In this document: positions 1 to 8,444 of the stretch, piece by piece | How positions within the stretch are numbered: position 1 is the first letter of the stretch | How the letters are laid out: each line of letters begins with the position of its first letter | Origin: Tamilnaduibacter salinus | GTDB taxonomy: Bacteria; Pseudomonadota; Gammaproteobacteria; Pseudomonadales; Oleiphilaceae | Direction: 5' to 3' | Length of the DNA: 64,000 nt | Assembly (NCBI RefSeq): GCF_003096655.1 | Contig: NZ_QEKQ01000008.1 | Coordinates: forward strand, 1-64,000 | Program-made: the position numbers and the translations under genes | The notes under the pieces: generated by a model | Told to the model about the DNA's origin: nothing | What the model saw: the letters and a program-made list of their open reading frames with translations, nothing else | The model's database searches: none

Positions 1-13
1 CATGGTCTCCTCC
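1..13 (-). promoter_or_regulatory. Ribosome binding site and start codon of a leftward gene lying outside the window
   Basis: Read on the minus strand the first bases give GGAGG, five bases, then ATG (complement of bases 1-3). This is a strong Shine-Dalgarno plus start for a gene that continues to the left of the window. Only the start codon is inside, so the product cannot be named. The 12 bases 2-13 are repeated exactly in inverted orientation at 76-87, so the leader of this gene could fold or carry a duplicated site. Confidence 0.4.
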
Positions 14-95
14 TTAACTCGTAGATAGATGCCTCAACACCTATCTTGGCGCATAGCGACGCCGTTATGGAGTGGGGAGGAGACCATCCCATCTC

Positions 96-194
96 TGAAA
101 AAGACGGAAGAATGACTCGGTAAGAGCGCCTTTGGGCGTTGCCCCTGTCTTTCATCTTCCGGCTTTTTCCGTGTCCTTCCGTGGATTCCGCGGC
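96..194. repeat. CACGGAAA-family inverted repeat, copy A
   Basis: Bases 166-194 form a 29-base unit (TTTCCGTGTCC..., ending ATTCCGCGGC) that recurs almost unchanged at 3714-3742 and 25049-25077. An imperfect inverted partner lies at about 96-114, and a small GCGCC/GGGCG hairpin sits between. The unit ends 7 bases beyond the stop codon of the leftward coiled-coil gene, so it lies in that gene's 3' untranslated region. A role in termination or mRNA 3'-end protection is inferred. Confidence 0.6.
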
Positions 195-201
195 CGATCA
201 G

Positions 202-486
202 TCAGTTGGTGTTGCTCGGCAACCACTCATCCACCCGCTTTTTCAGGTCGGCAATCTTGTCCTCGCCGGCGTCCTTTGCTTCGTTCATCCGGGTGCGCGC
301 CTTTTCAACGTTTTCTTCCAGCTTCTGAATCTGTTCGGTGAATTCCTGCTGAATACGGGCCTCAGCCTGTTCATCTTCGGCTTTTGCCATCTTCTCTTCG
401 GCTTGAGCGCGCAGGCTGTCGATCTTTTTGGTCCAGGCGTTGCTCTGGGTTTCGAGTTTTTTCACGATGGAATCTTTCAGGGACAT
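202..486 (-). CDS. Small coiled-coil domain protein
   Basis: A 94-residue protein that is almost entirely charged amphipathic helix. Residues 5-85 are rich in Glu, Lys, Ala and Gln with heptad-like spacing, and there is no signal peptide, membrane segment or cysteine. It resembles the short cytoplasmic coiled-coil proteins that annotation pipelines place in a stress-response-like family; no enzymatic role can be read from it. It is a single gene, leftward, followed directly by repeat copy A. The start codon has an AGGAGG-type site 5-10 bases upstream (GGAGG at 493-497 on the complement), which supports the start. Function is unknown. Confidence 0.8.
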   Translation of the reverse strand: MSLKDSIVKKLETQSNAWTKKIDSLRAQAEEKMAKAEDEQAEARIQQEFTEQIQKLEENVEKARTRMNEAKDAGEDKIADLKKRVDEWLPSNTN

Positions 487-664
487 GCGGCTTCCTCCTT
501 TTGTCCGTCACCACTGTCTATAGATCACACTGTGCGGGCGGGCTATGACAACTCAAGGTCATTCGGGGCCGAATGCAATGACGAAGTGGTAACGTCGTCG
601 GAAGGAGAGGGGGAAAGAGAAAACGGCGCCGCCCGGGAGGCGACGCCGTGACGGGGTTCTTTCG

Positions 665-1894
665 TTAGAAAAGAACCCGGCAGCGGATGGTCGCTTTCAC
701 GTGCTTGAGCTTCTCAAGTGCCAACTCGCTGTATTCCTTGTCCACATCGATCACGACATAACCAATGTCTTCATTGGTCTGCAGATACTGACCACAGACA
801 TTGATGTCGTTTTCCGAGAACACCCGGTTGATCTCCGACAGCACGCCCGGCACGTTCTCATGGATGTGCAGCAGTCGATGCTGGTTTGGGTGCGATGGCA
901 GAGCCACTTCCGGGAAGTTGACCGAGGCCATGGTGGTGCCGGTGTCACTGTACAGCGTGAGCTTTTCGGCGACCTCACGCCCGATGTTTTCCTGCGCCTC
1001 GACGGTCGAGCCGCCAATGTGCGGCGTCAGAATGACATTGTCGAACTCCCGCAGTGGCGAGATGAACTCGTCGTCGTTGGAGCGCGGCTCCACCGGAAAT
1101 ACGTCGATCGCGGCGCCCAGCAGCTTGCCGCTGCGCAGCGTTTCGGTCAGCGCCTCAATGTCCACAACGGTGCCGCGGGAGGCGTTCATCAGGATGCTGC
1201 CCGGCTTCATCTGGGCGAGTTGCTCGGCACCAAACATCCAGCGAGTGGAGGGCGTTTCCGGAACGTGCAGGCTGACCACGTCGGACTGGTTCAGCAGCTC
1301 CTTGAGTGAGCCCACCTGCTTGGCATTACCAATTGGCAGCTTGGCCACCACATCGTAGAAGTACACGTCCATGCCGAGCGACTCGGCCAACACGCTGAAC
1401 TGGGTGCCGATGTTGCCGTAGCCAATGATGCCCAGCTTCTTGCCGCGGATCTCGTAGCTGTTCTTGGCGGACTTCATCCAGCCGCCGCGATGGGCACTGG
1501 CGTTTTTCTCGGGAATGCCGCGCAGTAACAGGATGGCCTGCGCCAGCACCAGTTCGGCCACGCTGCGGGTGTTGGAGAATGGCGCGTTGAAAACGGCAAT
1601 GCCCCGACGGGTGGCGGCCTTCAGATCCACCTGGTTGGTGCCGATGCAGAAGCAGCAGATGGCAACCAGCTTGTCGGCGTGCTGGAGCACGTCATCGGTC
1701 AGCTGCGTGCGAGAGCGGATGCCGATGAAATGGGCATCCGCAATCTTCTCTTTCAGCTCCGTCTCTGAAATGGCGTGCTTGATGTATTCGATGTTGGTGT
1801 ATCCGGCGGCATGCAGGGTGTCCAGGGCGGACTGGTGCACGCCTTCGAGCAGCAGAATCCGGATCTTGCTCTTGTCGAGGGACGTTGTTGCCAT
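665..1894 (-). CDS. serA: D-3-phosphoglycerate dehydrogenase
   Basis: Catalyses the NAD-dependent oxidation of 3-phosphoglycerate to 3-phosphohydroxypyruvate, the first step of serine synthesis, in the cytoplasm. From the start at 1894 the protein is 409 residues, essentially the E. coli length (410). Visible parts are the Rossmann motif GIIGYGNIG near residue 155, catalytic Arg240 (NASRGT), Glu269 (FPVEP) and His292 (TPHIGG), and a C-terminal ACT domain from about residue 338, the usual serine-feedback site. The reading frame extends 52 codons further upstream, but that stretch does not look like SerA, so the internal ATG is preferred. It is divergent from the D-2-hydroxyglutarate dehydrogenase gene at 2071, and the two share the 1895-2070 control region. 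Confidence 0.96.
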   Translation of the reverse strand: MATTSLDKSKIRILLLEGVHQSALDTLHAAGYTNIEYIKHAISETELKEKIADAHFIGIRSRTQLTDDVLQHADKLVAICCFCIGTNQVDLKAATRRGIAVFNAPFSNTRSVAELVLAQAILLLRGIPEKNASAHRGGWMKSAKNSYEIRGKKLGIIGYGNIGTQFSVLAESLGMDVYFYDVVAKLPIGNAKQVGSLKELLNQSDVVSLHVPETPSTRWMFGAEQLAQMKPGSILMNASRGTVVDIEALTETLRSGKLLGAAIDVFPVEPRSNDDEFISPLREFDNVILTPHIGGSTVEAQENIGREVAEKLTLYSDTGTTMASVNFPEVALPSHPNQHRLLHIHENVPGVLSEINRVFSENDINVCGQYLQTNEDIGYVVIDVDKEYSELALEKLKHVKATIRCRVLF

Positions 1895-2005
1895 GAGCGC
1901 TTCAGACCTTTCGTCACACGGATTACAGCGCCGGCCAGCGGGCGGATGCCGGGCCGGCTCGTAGAACAGGGCGCGTATGATACCATAAACGCCCTTTTTG
2001 ACAGT

Positions 2006-2024
2006 GTCCGGATCGGCCCCGGAC
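2006..2024. promoter_or_regulatory. Inverted repeat in the serA / D2HGDH divergent control region
   Basis: GTCCGG and CCGGAC (2006-2011 and 2019-2024) form a 6-bp dyad between the divergent serA and D-2-hydroxyglutarate dehydrogenase genes. A rightward TTGACA lies just before it at about 1998-2003, although no good -10 follows at normal spacing. It could be an operator for co-regulating the two genes. The arms are short and GC-rich, so chance is possible. Confidence 0.25.
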
Positions 2025-2070
2025 GCCACTTCATTGTGAACCGACATCACAGGATACGAGACGCACGACC

Positions 2071-3468
2071 ATGACCCCTGAGCAGATTGTCACCGAACTG
2101 AAGGCGCTGCTGGACGACGGCAAGGTACTGGATGATCCGGAGAATCTCGACCACTACGGTCGCGACTGGACCAAAATGCACGCTCCCAAGCCGGTGGCGG
2201 TGGTGTTCCCCCGCTCGACAGAGCAGGTTCAGGCGCTGGTTCGGTTTGCCAATGAGCATCGGGTGGCTCTCGTGCCCTCGGGTGGCCGGACGGGTCTGAG
2301 TGCCGGGGCGGTGGCGACCAACGGTGAAGTGGTTGTGGCGTTCGACTACATGAATCAGGTGCTGGACTTCAGCCCGAGTGACCGGACTGTGCACTGTCAG
2401 GCGGGTGTGATCACCGAACAGCTCCAGCAGTTCGCCGAGGACAACGATCTGCATTATCCGGTGGATTTTGCCTCGGCCGGCTCCAGCCAGCTTGGGGGCA
2501 ACCTGTCCACCAATGCCGGCGGCATCAAGGTGATCCGCTACGGCATGAGCCGGGACTGGGTGGCGGGCCTGACGGTGGTGACCGGCAAGGGTGACGTGCT
2601 GCATCTGAACCGGGATCTGGAGAAGAACAACACCGGCTACGACCTGCGCCATCTGTTCATTGGGGCTGAGGGCACGCTGGGCTTCATCACCGAAGCGACC
2701 ATGAAGCTCACCCGTCAGCCGGACAACCTGACCGTGCTGGTTCTGGGTCTGAACGACTTGACCAATACCATGGACGTGCTCCAGACGTTCCAGAAGCAGA
2801 TCGACCTGACCGCTTACGAGTTCTTTTCCCACGAGGCCATGCAGCACGTTCAGACCCATGGGTCTGTGCAGGCGCCGTTCGAAACCGAAGCGCCGTACTA
2901 CGCTCTGCTGGAGTTCGAGGCCGTGTCCGATCAGGTGATGGACGATGCCATGACGCTGTTTGAGCAGTGTATGGAGAATGGCTGGGTGATGGACGGCGTC
3001 ATCAGCCAGAGTGAAACCCAGGCCCACAACCTCTGGCAGCTTCGCGAGCGGATCTCCGAGTCCATCGCACCGCGCACGCCCTACAAGAACGATATTTCCG
3101 TGATCGTCTCGAAGGTGCCCGAATTCCTGCGGGAAATCGACGATGTCGTCACGCACCATTACCCGGACTTCGAGATCATCTGGTTCGGCCACATCGGTGA
3201 CGGCAACCTGCACCTGAACATCCTCAAGCCTGAGGACATGTCGAAGGACGATTTCTTCGGGAAGTGCCAGCAGGTTAACAAGTGGGTGTTCGAAATCGTC
3301 GAGCGATACGGCGGCAGCGTGTCCGCCGAGCATGGTGTGGGCCTGATCAAAAAGGACTACCTCACCTACACCCGCCCTCCGGAGGAAATCGCCTACCTGC
3401 GCGGCATCAAGCAGGTGTTCGATCCGAACGGCATCATGAATCCGGGGAAGGTGTTTGATCTCGATTAA
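2071..3468 (+). CDS. FAD-linked D-2-hydroxyglutarate dehydrogenase
   Basis: A 465-residue flavoprotein of the GlcD/D-lactate dehydrogenase fold. The FAD-binding PCMH domain covers roughly residues 35-215, with PSGGRTGLSAGA and the long Gly/Asn-rich SSQLGGNLSTNAGG loop. The C-terminal FAD-oxidase domain carries the metal/substrate motifs HIGDGNLHLN and SAEHGVGLIKK. It is placed as D-2-hydroxyglutarate dehydrogenase because it is divergent from serA. In Pseudomonas stutzeri this enzyme removes the D-2-hydroxyglutarate that SerA makes by reducing 2-oxoglutarate, which pulls serine synthesis forward. Sequence alone could also fit a D-lactate or glycolate oxidase subunit, but no GlcE/GlcF partners are nearby. 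Repeat copy B begins 12 bases after its stop. Confidence 0.85.
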   Translation: MTPEQIVTELKALLDDGKVLDDPENLDHYGRDWTKMHAPKPVAVVFPRSTEQVQALVRFANEHRVALVPSGGRTGLSAGAVATNGEVVVAFDYMNQVLDFSPSDRTVHCQAGVITEQLQQFAEDNDLHYPVDFASAGSSQLGGNLSTNAGGIKVIRYGMSRDWVAGLTVVTGKGDVLHLNRDLEKNNTGYDLRHLFIGAEGTLGFITEATMKLTRQPDNLTVLVLGLNDLTNTMDVLQTFQKQIDLTAYEFFSHEAMQHVQTHGSVQAPFETEAPYYALLEFEAVSDQVMDDAMTLFEQCMENGWVMDGVISQSETQAHNLWQLRERISESIAPRTPYKNDISVIVSKVPEFLREIDDVVTHHYPDFEIIWFGHIGDGNLHLNILKPEDMSKDDFFGKCQQVNKWVFEIVERYGGSVSAEHGVGLIKKDYLTYTRPPEEIAYLRGIKQVFDPNGIMNPGKVFDLD

Positions 3469-3480
3469 GAATTGATTGGG

Positions 3481-3599
3481 CCACGGAAAGACACGGAAAG
3501 CACGGAAAAACGAGGTGCAAGCAGCAAGGCGGGTGTCCTTTACTTCTTTGCGAGTTTGCGCCCGTAGGGCGCTTCCGTGCTTTCCGTGTCTTTCCGTGG
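3481..3599. repeat. CACGGAAA-family inverted repeat, copy B (complete, 119 bp)
   Basis: The two arms, 3481-3507 and 3573-3599, are perfect 27-base inverted copies beginning CCACGGAAAGACACGGAAAG, themselves made of short CACGGAAA direct repeats. Just inside the right arm is a GCGCCC-GTA-GGGCGC hairpin (3558-3572). The element starts 12 bases after the stop of the upstream rightward gene. In RNA from either strand the arms would form a long hairpin. It lies between convergent genes and may serve as a two-way terminator or 3' barrier. Confidence 0.8.
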
Positions 3600-3648
3600 C
3601 TGACAAACCGCTTTAGTCGTTCAGCGGCGGTCATGCTGGGTTATTTGT

Positions 3649-3742
3649 GTTGGGCTTCCTGCGTCAGCCCAACCTACAGTGACATTTCATTCATTGTTCA
3701 AGTCCGCAGGACGTTTCCGCGTCCTTCCGTGGATTCCGCGGC
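3649..3742. repeat. GTTGGGCT hairpin repeat plus CACGGAAA-family end, copy C
   Basis: GTTGGGCT (3649-3656) and AGCCCAAC (3666-3673) form a perfect 8-bp hairpin followed by CTAC. I recall this as a common intergenic repeat type in proteobacteria. It is followed at 3714-3742 by the 29-base unit shared with copies A and D. The unit ends 12 bases from the stop of the leftward UbiB-like gene. The whole 3469-3754 gap between the two convergent genes is therefore filled with repeat DNA, and no gene is seen there. Confidence 0.6.
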
Positions 3743-3754
3743 GAAATGGTCTTC

Positions 3755-5059
3755 CTACTCCGCCAGATACCCCTCCAATTCCTCCCGGAACGCGGCCTGC
3801 ACGCCCAGACGTTTCATCAACCAGTAGTGCCCGGCGATCATGCGGTCGATGAAGATGCTCTCGACGGGCGGTTTGAAGTAGTCGAGGTACTCAAACACGG
3901 TCGGCGTTTTGGCGGCGACGTGCTTGTGAATGTCGGCGTGGGCAAAATCATAGGGCTGGTCGCCGCTGAACGGCCGGATGAAGATGTCCCGCCACATGGC
4001 GTAGTAGGCCTCATCCACGGCGGGCTTGGATTCGACGCGCGCACCAAGCGCGATCAGGTGCCGGTCGAGCGCGGCGTAATCCTGCTCGAGAGCGGCAATC
4101 AGGGCGTGCCGGTAGGCCTCCACGATGCGCGGTTTGAGCTGTTTGACGCAGCCGAAGTCATAGAGAATCAGCGTGCCGTCCGGGCGGAAGGCGAAGTTAC
4201 CCGCGTGAGGGTCGCCATGAATGCAGTGGAACCGGAACAACTGGTCGGCCATGGTGGTGAAAATGCGATGCCCAAGCTGGTTGCGAACGTCCTGAGGGTA
4301 GCGCTCCCCGTCCAGCTCGCTGACATGGTCGCCCTCCACCAACGCCAGTGTCAGCACGCGGCGTGTGGAGTGCGTGTCGAACACGGCCGGGATCAGGACG
4401 CCGCCATCGTTCTGGTGAAACTCGCGGAAGCGTCGGATGTTCGCCGCTTCATTCTCGTAATCCAGCTCCTCCTGAAGACGTTCGCGGATCTCGCCAAAGA
4501 GCTGGTCGACGCTCTCCTTTGGCATTTTCAGGAGACCACCGAGCCTGAGGGCGGTGCGAAGCTGGCGCAGATCTGAGTCGCAGGACTCGTCGACGCCGGG
4601 GTATTGCACCTTCACGATGACGTCTTCGCCGGACTGCAGGCGCCCCCGGTGGACCTGACCGATCGACGCGGCGGCGTAGGGTGTGTCCTGAAGGTATTCG
4701 AAGAGTTCCCCGACGGGCTGTCCCAGTTCGGACTCGATCTGCTGCGCGATGACCTCGTAGGGCATCGGCGGCGCTTCTTTCTGGAGCTTCTGAAGGGCGT
4801 CAGAGAACTCGGCAGGCAGAAAATCCTGGGTCTGGGAGGCGATCTGCCCGACCTTCATGACCGCGCCTTTGAGGTCGCCAAGGGTGTCGACCACATCGTT
4901 TGCCATTCTGGAATAGCGCGCACTGCGCTGTTCGTCAGTTTCCTGCTGACCGAAGAATCGCCTTGCCCGGTTGCCGGCGTACTGGCCGGCAACGGACGCT
5001 GTCATGCCGGCGAGCCGGAAAAAGCGGCCGCTGCGGGTGGTGGTGGGTTTCTTTGCCAT
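3755..5059 (-). CDS. AarF/ABC1/UbiB-family atypical kinase
   Basis: A 434-residue member of the ABC1/ADCK/UbiB family of protein-kinase-like ATPases, which in bacteria support ubiquinone synthesis or lipid handling. The family signature KxGQ (MKVGQIASQ, about residues 65-73), the Ala-rich nucleotide loop (AAASIGQVHRG), the catalytic loop HGDPHAGNF and the metal-binding DFG (YDFGCVK) are all present. No membrane helices are evident at the C-terminus, unlike UbiB proper, so this is more likely the shorter soluble ABC1 type than UbiB itself. It is leftward and followed by repeat copy C, with 35 bp separating it from the FAH-family gene upstream, so the two may be co-transcribed. Confidence 0.88.
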   Translation of the reverse strand: MAKKPTTTRSGRFFRLAGMTASVAGQYAGNRARRFFGQQETDEQRSARYSRMANDVVDTLGDLKGAVMKVGQIASQTQDFLPAEFSDALQKLQKEAPPMPYEVIAQQIESELGQPVGELFEYLQDTPYAAASIGQVHRGRLQSGEDVIVKVQYPGVDESCDSDLRQLRTALRLGGLLKMPKESVDQLFGEIRERLQEELDYENEAANIRRFREFHQNDGGVLIPAVFDTHSTRRVLTLALVEGDHVSELDGERYPQDVRNQLGHRIFTTMADQLFRFHCIHGDPHAGNFAFRPDGTLILYDFGCVKQLKPRIVEAYRHALIAALEQDYAALDRHLIALGARVESKPAVDEAYYAMWRDIFIRPFSGDQPYDFAHADIHKHVAAKTPTVFEYLDYFKPPVESIFIDRMIAGHYWLMKRLGVQAAFREELEGYLAE

Positions 5060-5094
5060 GGTGATGCTCGCTGGAAACGGAAAGGATCTTACGC

Positions 5095-5760
5095 TCAGAC
5101 GACGGTGGTAGATCCCATCCTCATCTCACCCAGTGTCAAGGTCAACGTCTGACCGGAAGTCAGTTCGCCAACGCCTTCGGGGGTCCCGGTGAGGACGACA
5201 TCGCCGGGTTCGAGGGTAAACGTCTGGCTGATATGGGCAATCAGCGGAAGGACCGGCGTGAGCATCTGGTCCGTGTTGCCGGTTTGGCGGGGCTTGCCGT
5301 CCAGTTCGAGCGTGAATCGCAAGGCGGCGGGGTCGCCGAGTTGATCCGGCGGGATGAATGGTGACAGTGGGCAGGCGCCATCAAAGGCCTTGGCCCGTTC
5401 CCAGGGATGTCCGTTCTCCTTCAGGCGGGCCTGGAGGTCGCGCAGTGTGAGATCCAGAGCAAGGCCGTAGCCGATGATGGCGCCCCGGGCGTCTGTCTCG
5501 GCGGCAGCGGTCAGGCGCTGGCCGATCAACACCGCCAGTTCCGTTTCAAAATGCACCGCGCCCCGATCCTGTGGCAGCCGGATCGGAGCATCCAGCGGCG
5601 TGAGTGCCGACGCGGGCTTCATGAACAGCAGTGGCTCGGTCGGGATCGGGTTGTTCAACTCGACCGCATGGGCCGCGTAGTTTCGACCCACGCAGACGAT
5701 CTTTCCGACCGGGAGATCCATGGGTGTCTGATCCCACCACTGGTGCCGGTAGCCGCTCAT
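5095..5760 (-). CDS. Fumarylacetoacetate hydrolase-family protein (acylpyruvase/YcgM type)
   Basis: A 221-residue single-domain FAH-fold enzyme. The family metal-binding acidic residues are visible in HFETELAVLIG (about residues 70-80) and in the following D of LALDLTLRD, and the TGTPEGVG turn is near residue 190. Short FAH proteins of this size act as acylpyruvate hydrolases or oxaloacetate decarboxylases (FAHD1/YcgM) on 2-oxo acids with a divalent metal. The substrate here cannot be fixed from sequence. Its start codon directly abuts the stop of apt, so it is translated from an apt transcript, though no link to purine metabolism is known. Confidence 0.85.
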   Translation of the reverse strand: MSGYRHQWWDQTPMDLPVGKIVCVGRNYAAHAVELNNPIPTEPLLFMKPASALTPLDAPIRLPQDRGAVHFETELAVLIGQRLTAAAETDARGAIIGYGLALDLTLRDLQARLKENGHPWERAKAFDGACPLSPFIPPDQLGDPAALRFTLELDGKPRQTGNTDQMLTPVLPLIAHISQTFTLEPGDVVLTGTPEGVGELTSGQTLTLTLGEMRMGSTTVV

Positions 5761-6303
5761 TCAGTCGCCCTCAAACGCGCAGACGGTGTAGATGGGCAGT
5801 TTCTCTTCACGCAGTTTCGCCGATCCCCCCAGCCCTGGCAGGTCGATCATGGCAGCGACCTCGACGATGTCCGCGCCGATGCGGCGGATCAGGCGGCTGG
5901 CGGCCAGCATGGTGCCGCCGGTGGCGATCAGGTCATCCACCAGCACAACCCGGTCGCCGGGTTTGAAGGCATCCTTGTGGAGCTCGACGGATGCTGTCCC
6001 GTATTCCAGCTCGTAATCCTCGACCAGCGTGTCAAAAGGCAGCTTGCCTTTCTTGCGGACCAGCACGAGTCCGGCATTCAGCTCGTAGGCCAGTGCCGAG
6101 CCAATGATGAAGCCGCGCGCATCGACGGCGGCCACAGCGTCGATGCTCTCACCATGGTAGCGGTGGACAAAGGCGTCGATCAGCTTCCGGAAGGCGGTAC
6201 GGTCCTGCAGAACCGTGGTGATGTCCCGGAACTGGACGCCCGGCTTGGGCCAGTCCGGCACGGTGCGGATGGCCTGGCGGATGCTTTCGGAGAAATAGTC
6301 CAT
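5761..6303 (-). CDS. apt: Adenine phosphoribosyltransferase
   Basis: Converts adenine and PRPP to AMP and pyrophosphate in purine salvage. The 180-residue length is typical. The PRPP-binding motif [13 protein letters not shown] is near residues 120-132, and the N-terminal [11 protein letters not shown] segment is characteristic of the family. It is immediately downstream of an adenine/hypoxanthine-type permease gene (9 bp gap) and abuts the FAH-family gene, making a leftward permease-apt-FAH unit in which base uptake and base salvage are coupled. Confidence 0.96.
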   Translation of the reverse strand: MDYFSESIRQAIRTVPDWPKPGVQFRDITTVLQDRTAFRKLIDAFVHRYHGESIDAVAAVDARGFIIGSALAYELNAGLVLVRKKGKLPFDTLVEDYELEYGTASVELHKDAFKPGDRVVLVDDLIATGGTMLAASRLIRRIGADIVEVAAMIDLPGLGGSAKLREEKLPIYTVCAFEGD

Positions 6304-6312
6304 GGTGTCGGC

Positions 6313-7608
6313 TTATTCGTTGAGGAACAGGAATTTCAGGATAAACACCACCGCAATGATGACAATGCTGGCATTGAGATGCGACCAGCGACCGCTCAGG
6401 GCTTTGAGCACCGCGTAAGTGATGAAGCCCAGGGCAATGCCATTGGCGATGGAGAAGGTCAGCGGCATCATCAATGCGGTCACCACGGCCGGAGCGGCGT
6501 CGGTGATGTCGTCCCAATCGATCAGCTTCAGGCCGCTGGTCATCAGTGCGGCGACATAAAGCAGGGCGGGCGCCGTGGCGTAGGCGGGAATGATCTTGGC
6601 GATGGGTGACAACACCAGACAGGCAAGGAATAGCAGGGCGACCACCACCGCGGTCAATCCGGTCCGACCGCCCGCCGAAATGCCAGCGGTGGATTCGATG
6701 TAGCTGGTGGTCGTGGAGGTGCCCATGGCGGCACCGGACATGGTCGCGACCGAGTCGGACATCAGCGCACGCCCGAGCCGTGGCAGCTTGCCGTTCTCGT
6801 CCAGAAGACCCCCGCGCTGAGCGGCGCCGATCAGGGTGCCGGACGTGTCGAACAGGTCCACGAACAGGAACGCGAACACCACGCTGATCATGCCGACTTC
6901 CAGCGCACCGGCAACGTCCATCTGCATGAACGTGGGTGCCAGGCTGGGTGGTGCCGACGCCAGGCCGTTGTACTCGACCATGCCCAGTGTCAGGGCAACC
7001 AGAGTGATGACGATGATGCCAATCATGACGGCACCGATCACGCGTTTGTAAGCCAGCGCGCAGATCAGGAGGAAGCCTCCGAAAAACATCAGGCTCTCCG
7101 GCGACTTGATGTTGCCCAGACTCACGAGCGTGGCGTTGTCATCCACCACCACACCGGCGTTCTTGAACGCGATCAGAGCGAGGAAAAAGCCGATCCCCGC
7201 GGAAATGCCGAACCGCAGGGACATGGGAATGCTGTTAATAATCCACTCCCGGACCCGGAAAATGCTGAGCAGGAAGAAGATGACACCTGACAGGAATACG
7301 GCGCCCAGCGCTACTTGCCAGCTGTAGCCCATGCTGCCGACCACCGTGAACGAGAAGAAGGCGTTCAGGCCCATGCCCGGCGCCAGGGCAATCGGATAGT
7401 TCGCCCACAGACCCATGATCAGGGTGCCGATGGCGGCGGCCAGACAGGTTGCAACGAAGATGGCCCCGAAATCCATCCCGGTGGCGGACAGAATACTCGG
7501 GTTGACGACGATGATGTAAGCCATCGTCAGAAACGTGGTGATACCGGCAATGACCTCGCGACGCACCGTCGTGCCGTGCGCCTTGAGCTGGAAGAGTCTT
7601 TCAAGCAT
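6313..7608 (-). CDS. NCS2-family purine base permease
   Basis: A 431-residue inner-membrane transporter with about 12 to 14 hydrophobic helices, of the AzgA-like branch of NCS2 (adenine, guanine or hypoxanthine:H+ symport, as in E. coli AdeP/AdeQ/GhxP). Family hallmarks include TTFLTMAYIIVVNPSIL near the N-terminus, FVDLFDTSGTLIG in the middle and TTSYIESTAGISAGGRTG. The start is taken at MLERLFQ (7608) because the 23 codons upstream do not resemble the family. It is followed 9 bp later by apt, which supports adenine or hypoxanthine as substrate. The exact base is an inference. Confidence 0.92.
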   Translation of the reverse strand: MLERLFQLKAHGTTVRREVIAGITTFLTMAYIIVVNPSILSATGMDFGAIFVATCLAAAIGTLIMGLWANYPIALAPGMGLNAFFSFTVVGSMGYSWQVALGAVFLSGVIFFLLSIFRVREWIINSIPMSLRFGISAGIGFFLALIAFKNAGVVVDDNATLVSLGNIKSPESLMFFGGFLLICALAYKRVIGAVMIGIIVITLVALTLGMVEYNGLASAPPSLAPTFMQMDVAGALEVGMISVVFAFLFVDLFDTSGTLIGAAQRGGLLDENGKLPRLGRALMSDSVATMSGAAMGTSTTTSYIESTAGISAGGRTGLTAVVVALLFLACLVLSPIAKIIPAYATAPALLYVAALMTSGLKLIDWDDITDAAPAVVTALMMPLTFSIANGIALGFITYAVLKALSGRWSHLNASIVIIAVVFILKFLFLNE

Positions 7609-7763
7609 GGAAACGCCCTGCGGAGTTTGAGTCGAACGCAAAGGCGAAATGGTACCGGTACAGGTGAGGCGCGCCAAGCGACAGATGACCGACTAATCCG
7701 AACGGCCGCGGAGTGAGTATCTCTTTCTGAACGTTGCCAATCGAGTGAACAGGAGCCTTCGCC

Positions 7764-8330
7764 ATGAGTCTCGTCCGGCTTGCCTATGCCAGCCGCGCTG
7801 CCTTTGAGGAGCGTCCCGCCAGTATGGGCGTGGAGCCTACCGTCGCGCGCATTCTTATGGCGTCGCGGCGTAATAACCCGAAGCAGGACATCGTGGGTGG
7901 TCTGTATTACGGAGATGGCTGCTTTTTTCAGTATCTGGAAGGACCTGCTTCGGCTGTTCGGCAGCTCTACCAGACCATTCAGAGTGATCCGCGCCATACC
8001 GACGTCGTCACGTTGCTTGAGGAGCCGCTGGAGGCCTATACGTTCAGCGCTTGGTCCATGAAATACGTGCCCACCGACGATGCGGTCGGCAGTCTGCTCT
8101 CGGAATGGAATATGACTCGGTTCGATCCGTTCGAGTTCGACGACCTGCTTACGGACGCCATGATCCGCCTCATCGGTCAGGAAGCGAATCAGGAAGCGCT
8201 ACCCGCCAGTGGGGCAGAAAGGTCCCGCGCTCCTGCGACGGCCGAGGGACGTTGGGAGCGCAACGTATTGCTGATGGTTGCCGGTGTGCTGATTGCCGGG
8301 TTTGTCGTCTCCGGTGTGATTCTGCTGTGA
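7764..8330 (+). CDS. BLUF-domain blue-light sensor with a C-terminal membrane anchor
   Basis: A 188-residue protein whose residues 2-100 are a BLUF flavin photoreceptor. Tyr8 (RLAYAS), Asn38, Gln56 (FFQYLEG), Trp97 and Met99 sit at the same mutual spacing as Asn45, Gln63, Trp104 and Met106 of AppA, so the flavin pocket looks complete. After a variable linker (about 140-165) a hydrophobic stretch at about 167-187 ends the protein and reads as one transmembrane helix with an Arg-flanked cytoplasmic side. No GGDEF, EAL or DNA-binding output domain is present. The start has AGGAG 8-12 bases upstream. It is a single gene, divergent from the permease. A cytoplasmic sensor tethered to the inner membrane is the simplest reading. 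Confidence 0.9.
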   Translation: MSLVRLAYASRAAFEERPASMGVEPTVARILMASRRNNPKQDIVGGLYYGDGCFFQYLEGPASAVRQLYQTIQSDPRHTDVVTLLEEPLEAYTFSAWSMKYVPTDDAVGSLLSEWNMTRFDPFEFDDLLTDAMIRLIGQEANQEALPASGAERSRAPATAEGRWERNVLLMVAGVLIAGFVVSGVILL

Positions 8331-8444
8331 TGGTTTACCGCTATTCGCCAGATTGATCGGCCGCTCTGAATGGAATTGATTTGCCCGATGCTCCCATCCG
8401 GGCTAGCGTGGTCGCCATGCCACTATCAAGAATGGAGACGGACC

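Noticed and set aside
2047-3606. A 519-codon leftward frame opposite the D-2-hydroxyglutarate dehydrogenase gene
   Set aside because: It is His/Val/Leu-rich antisense of a well-recognised enzyme, a common GC-rich shadow frame with no domain of its own.
7609-7763. A possible purine riboswitch upstream of the NCS2 permease gene
   Set aside because: The leader is short and does not show the three-way junction or conserved loop bases of a purine riboswitch.
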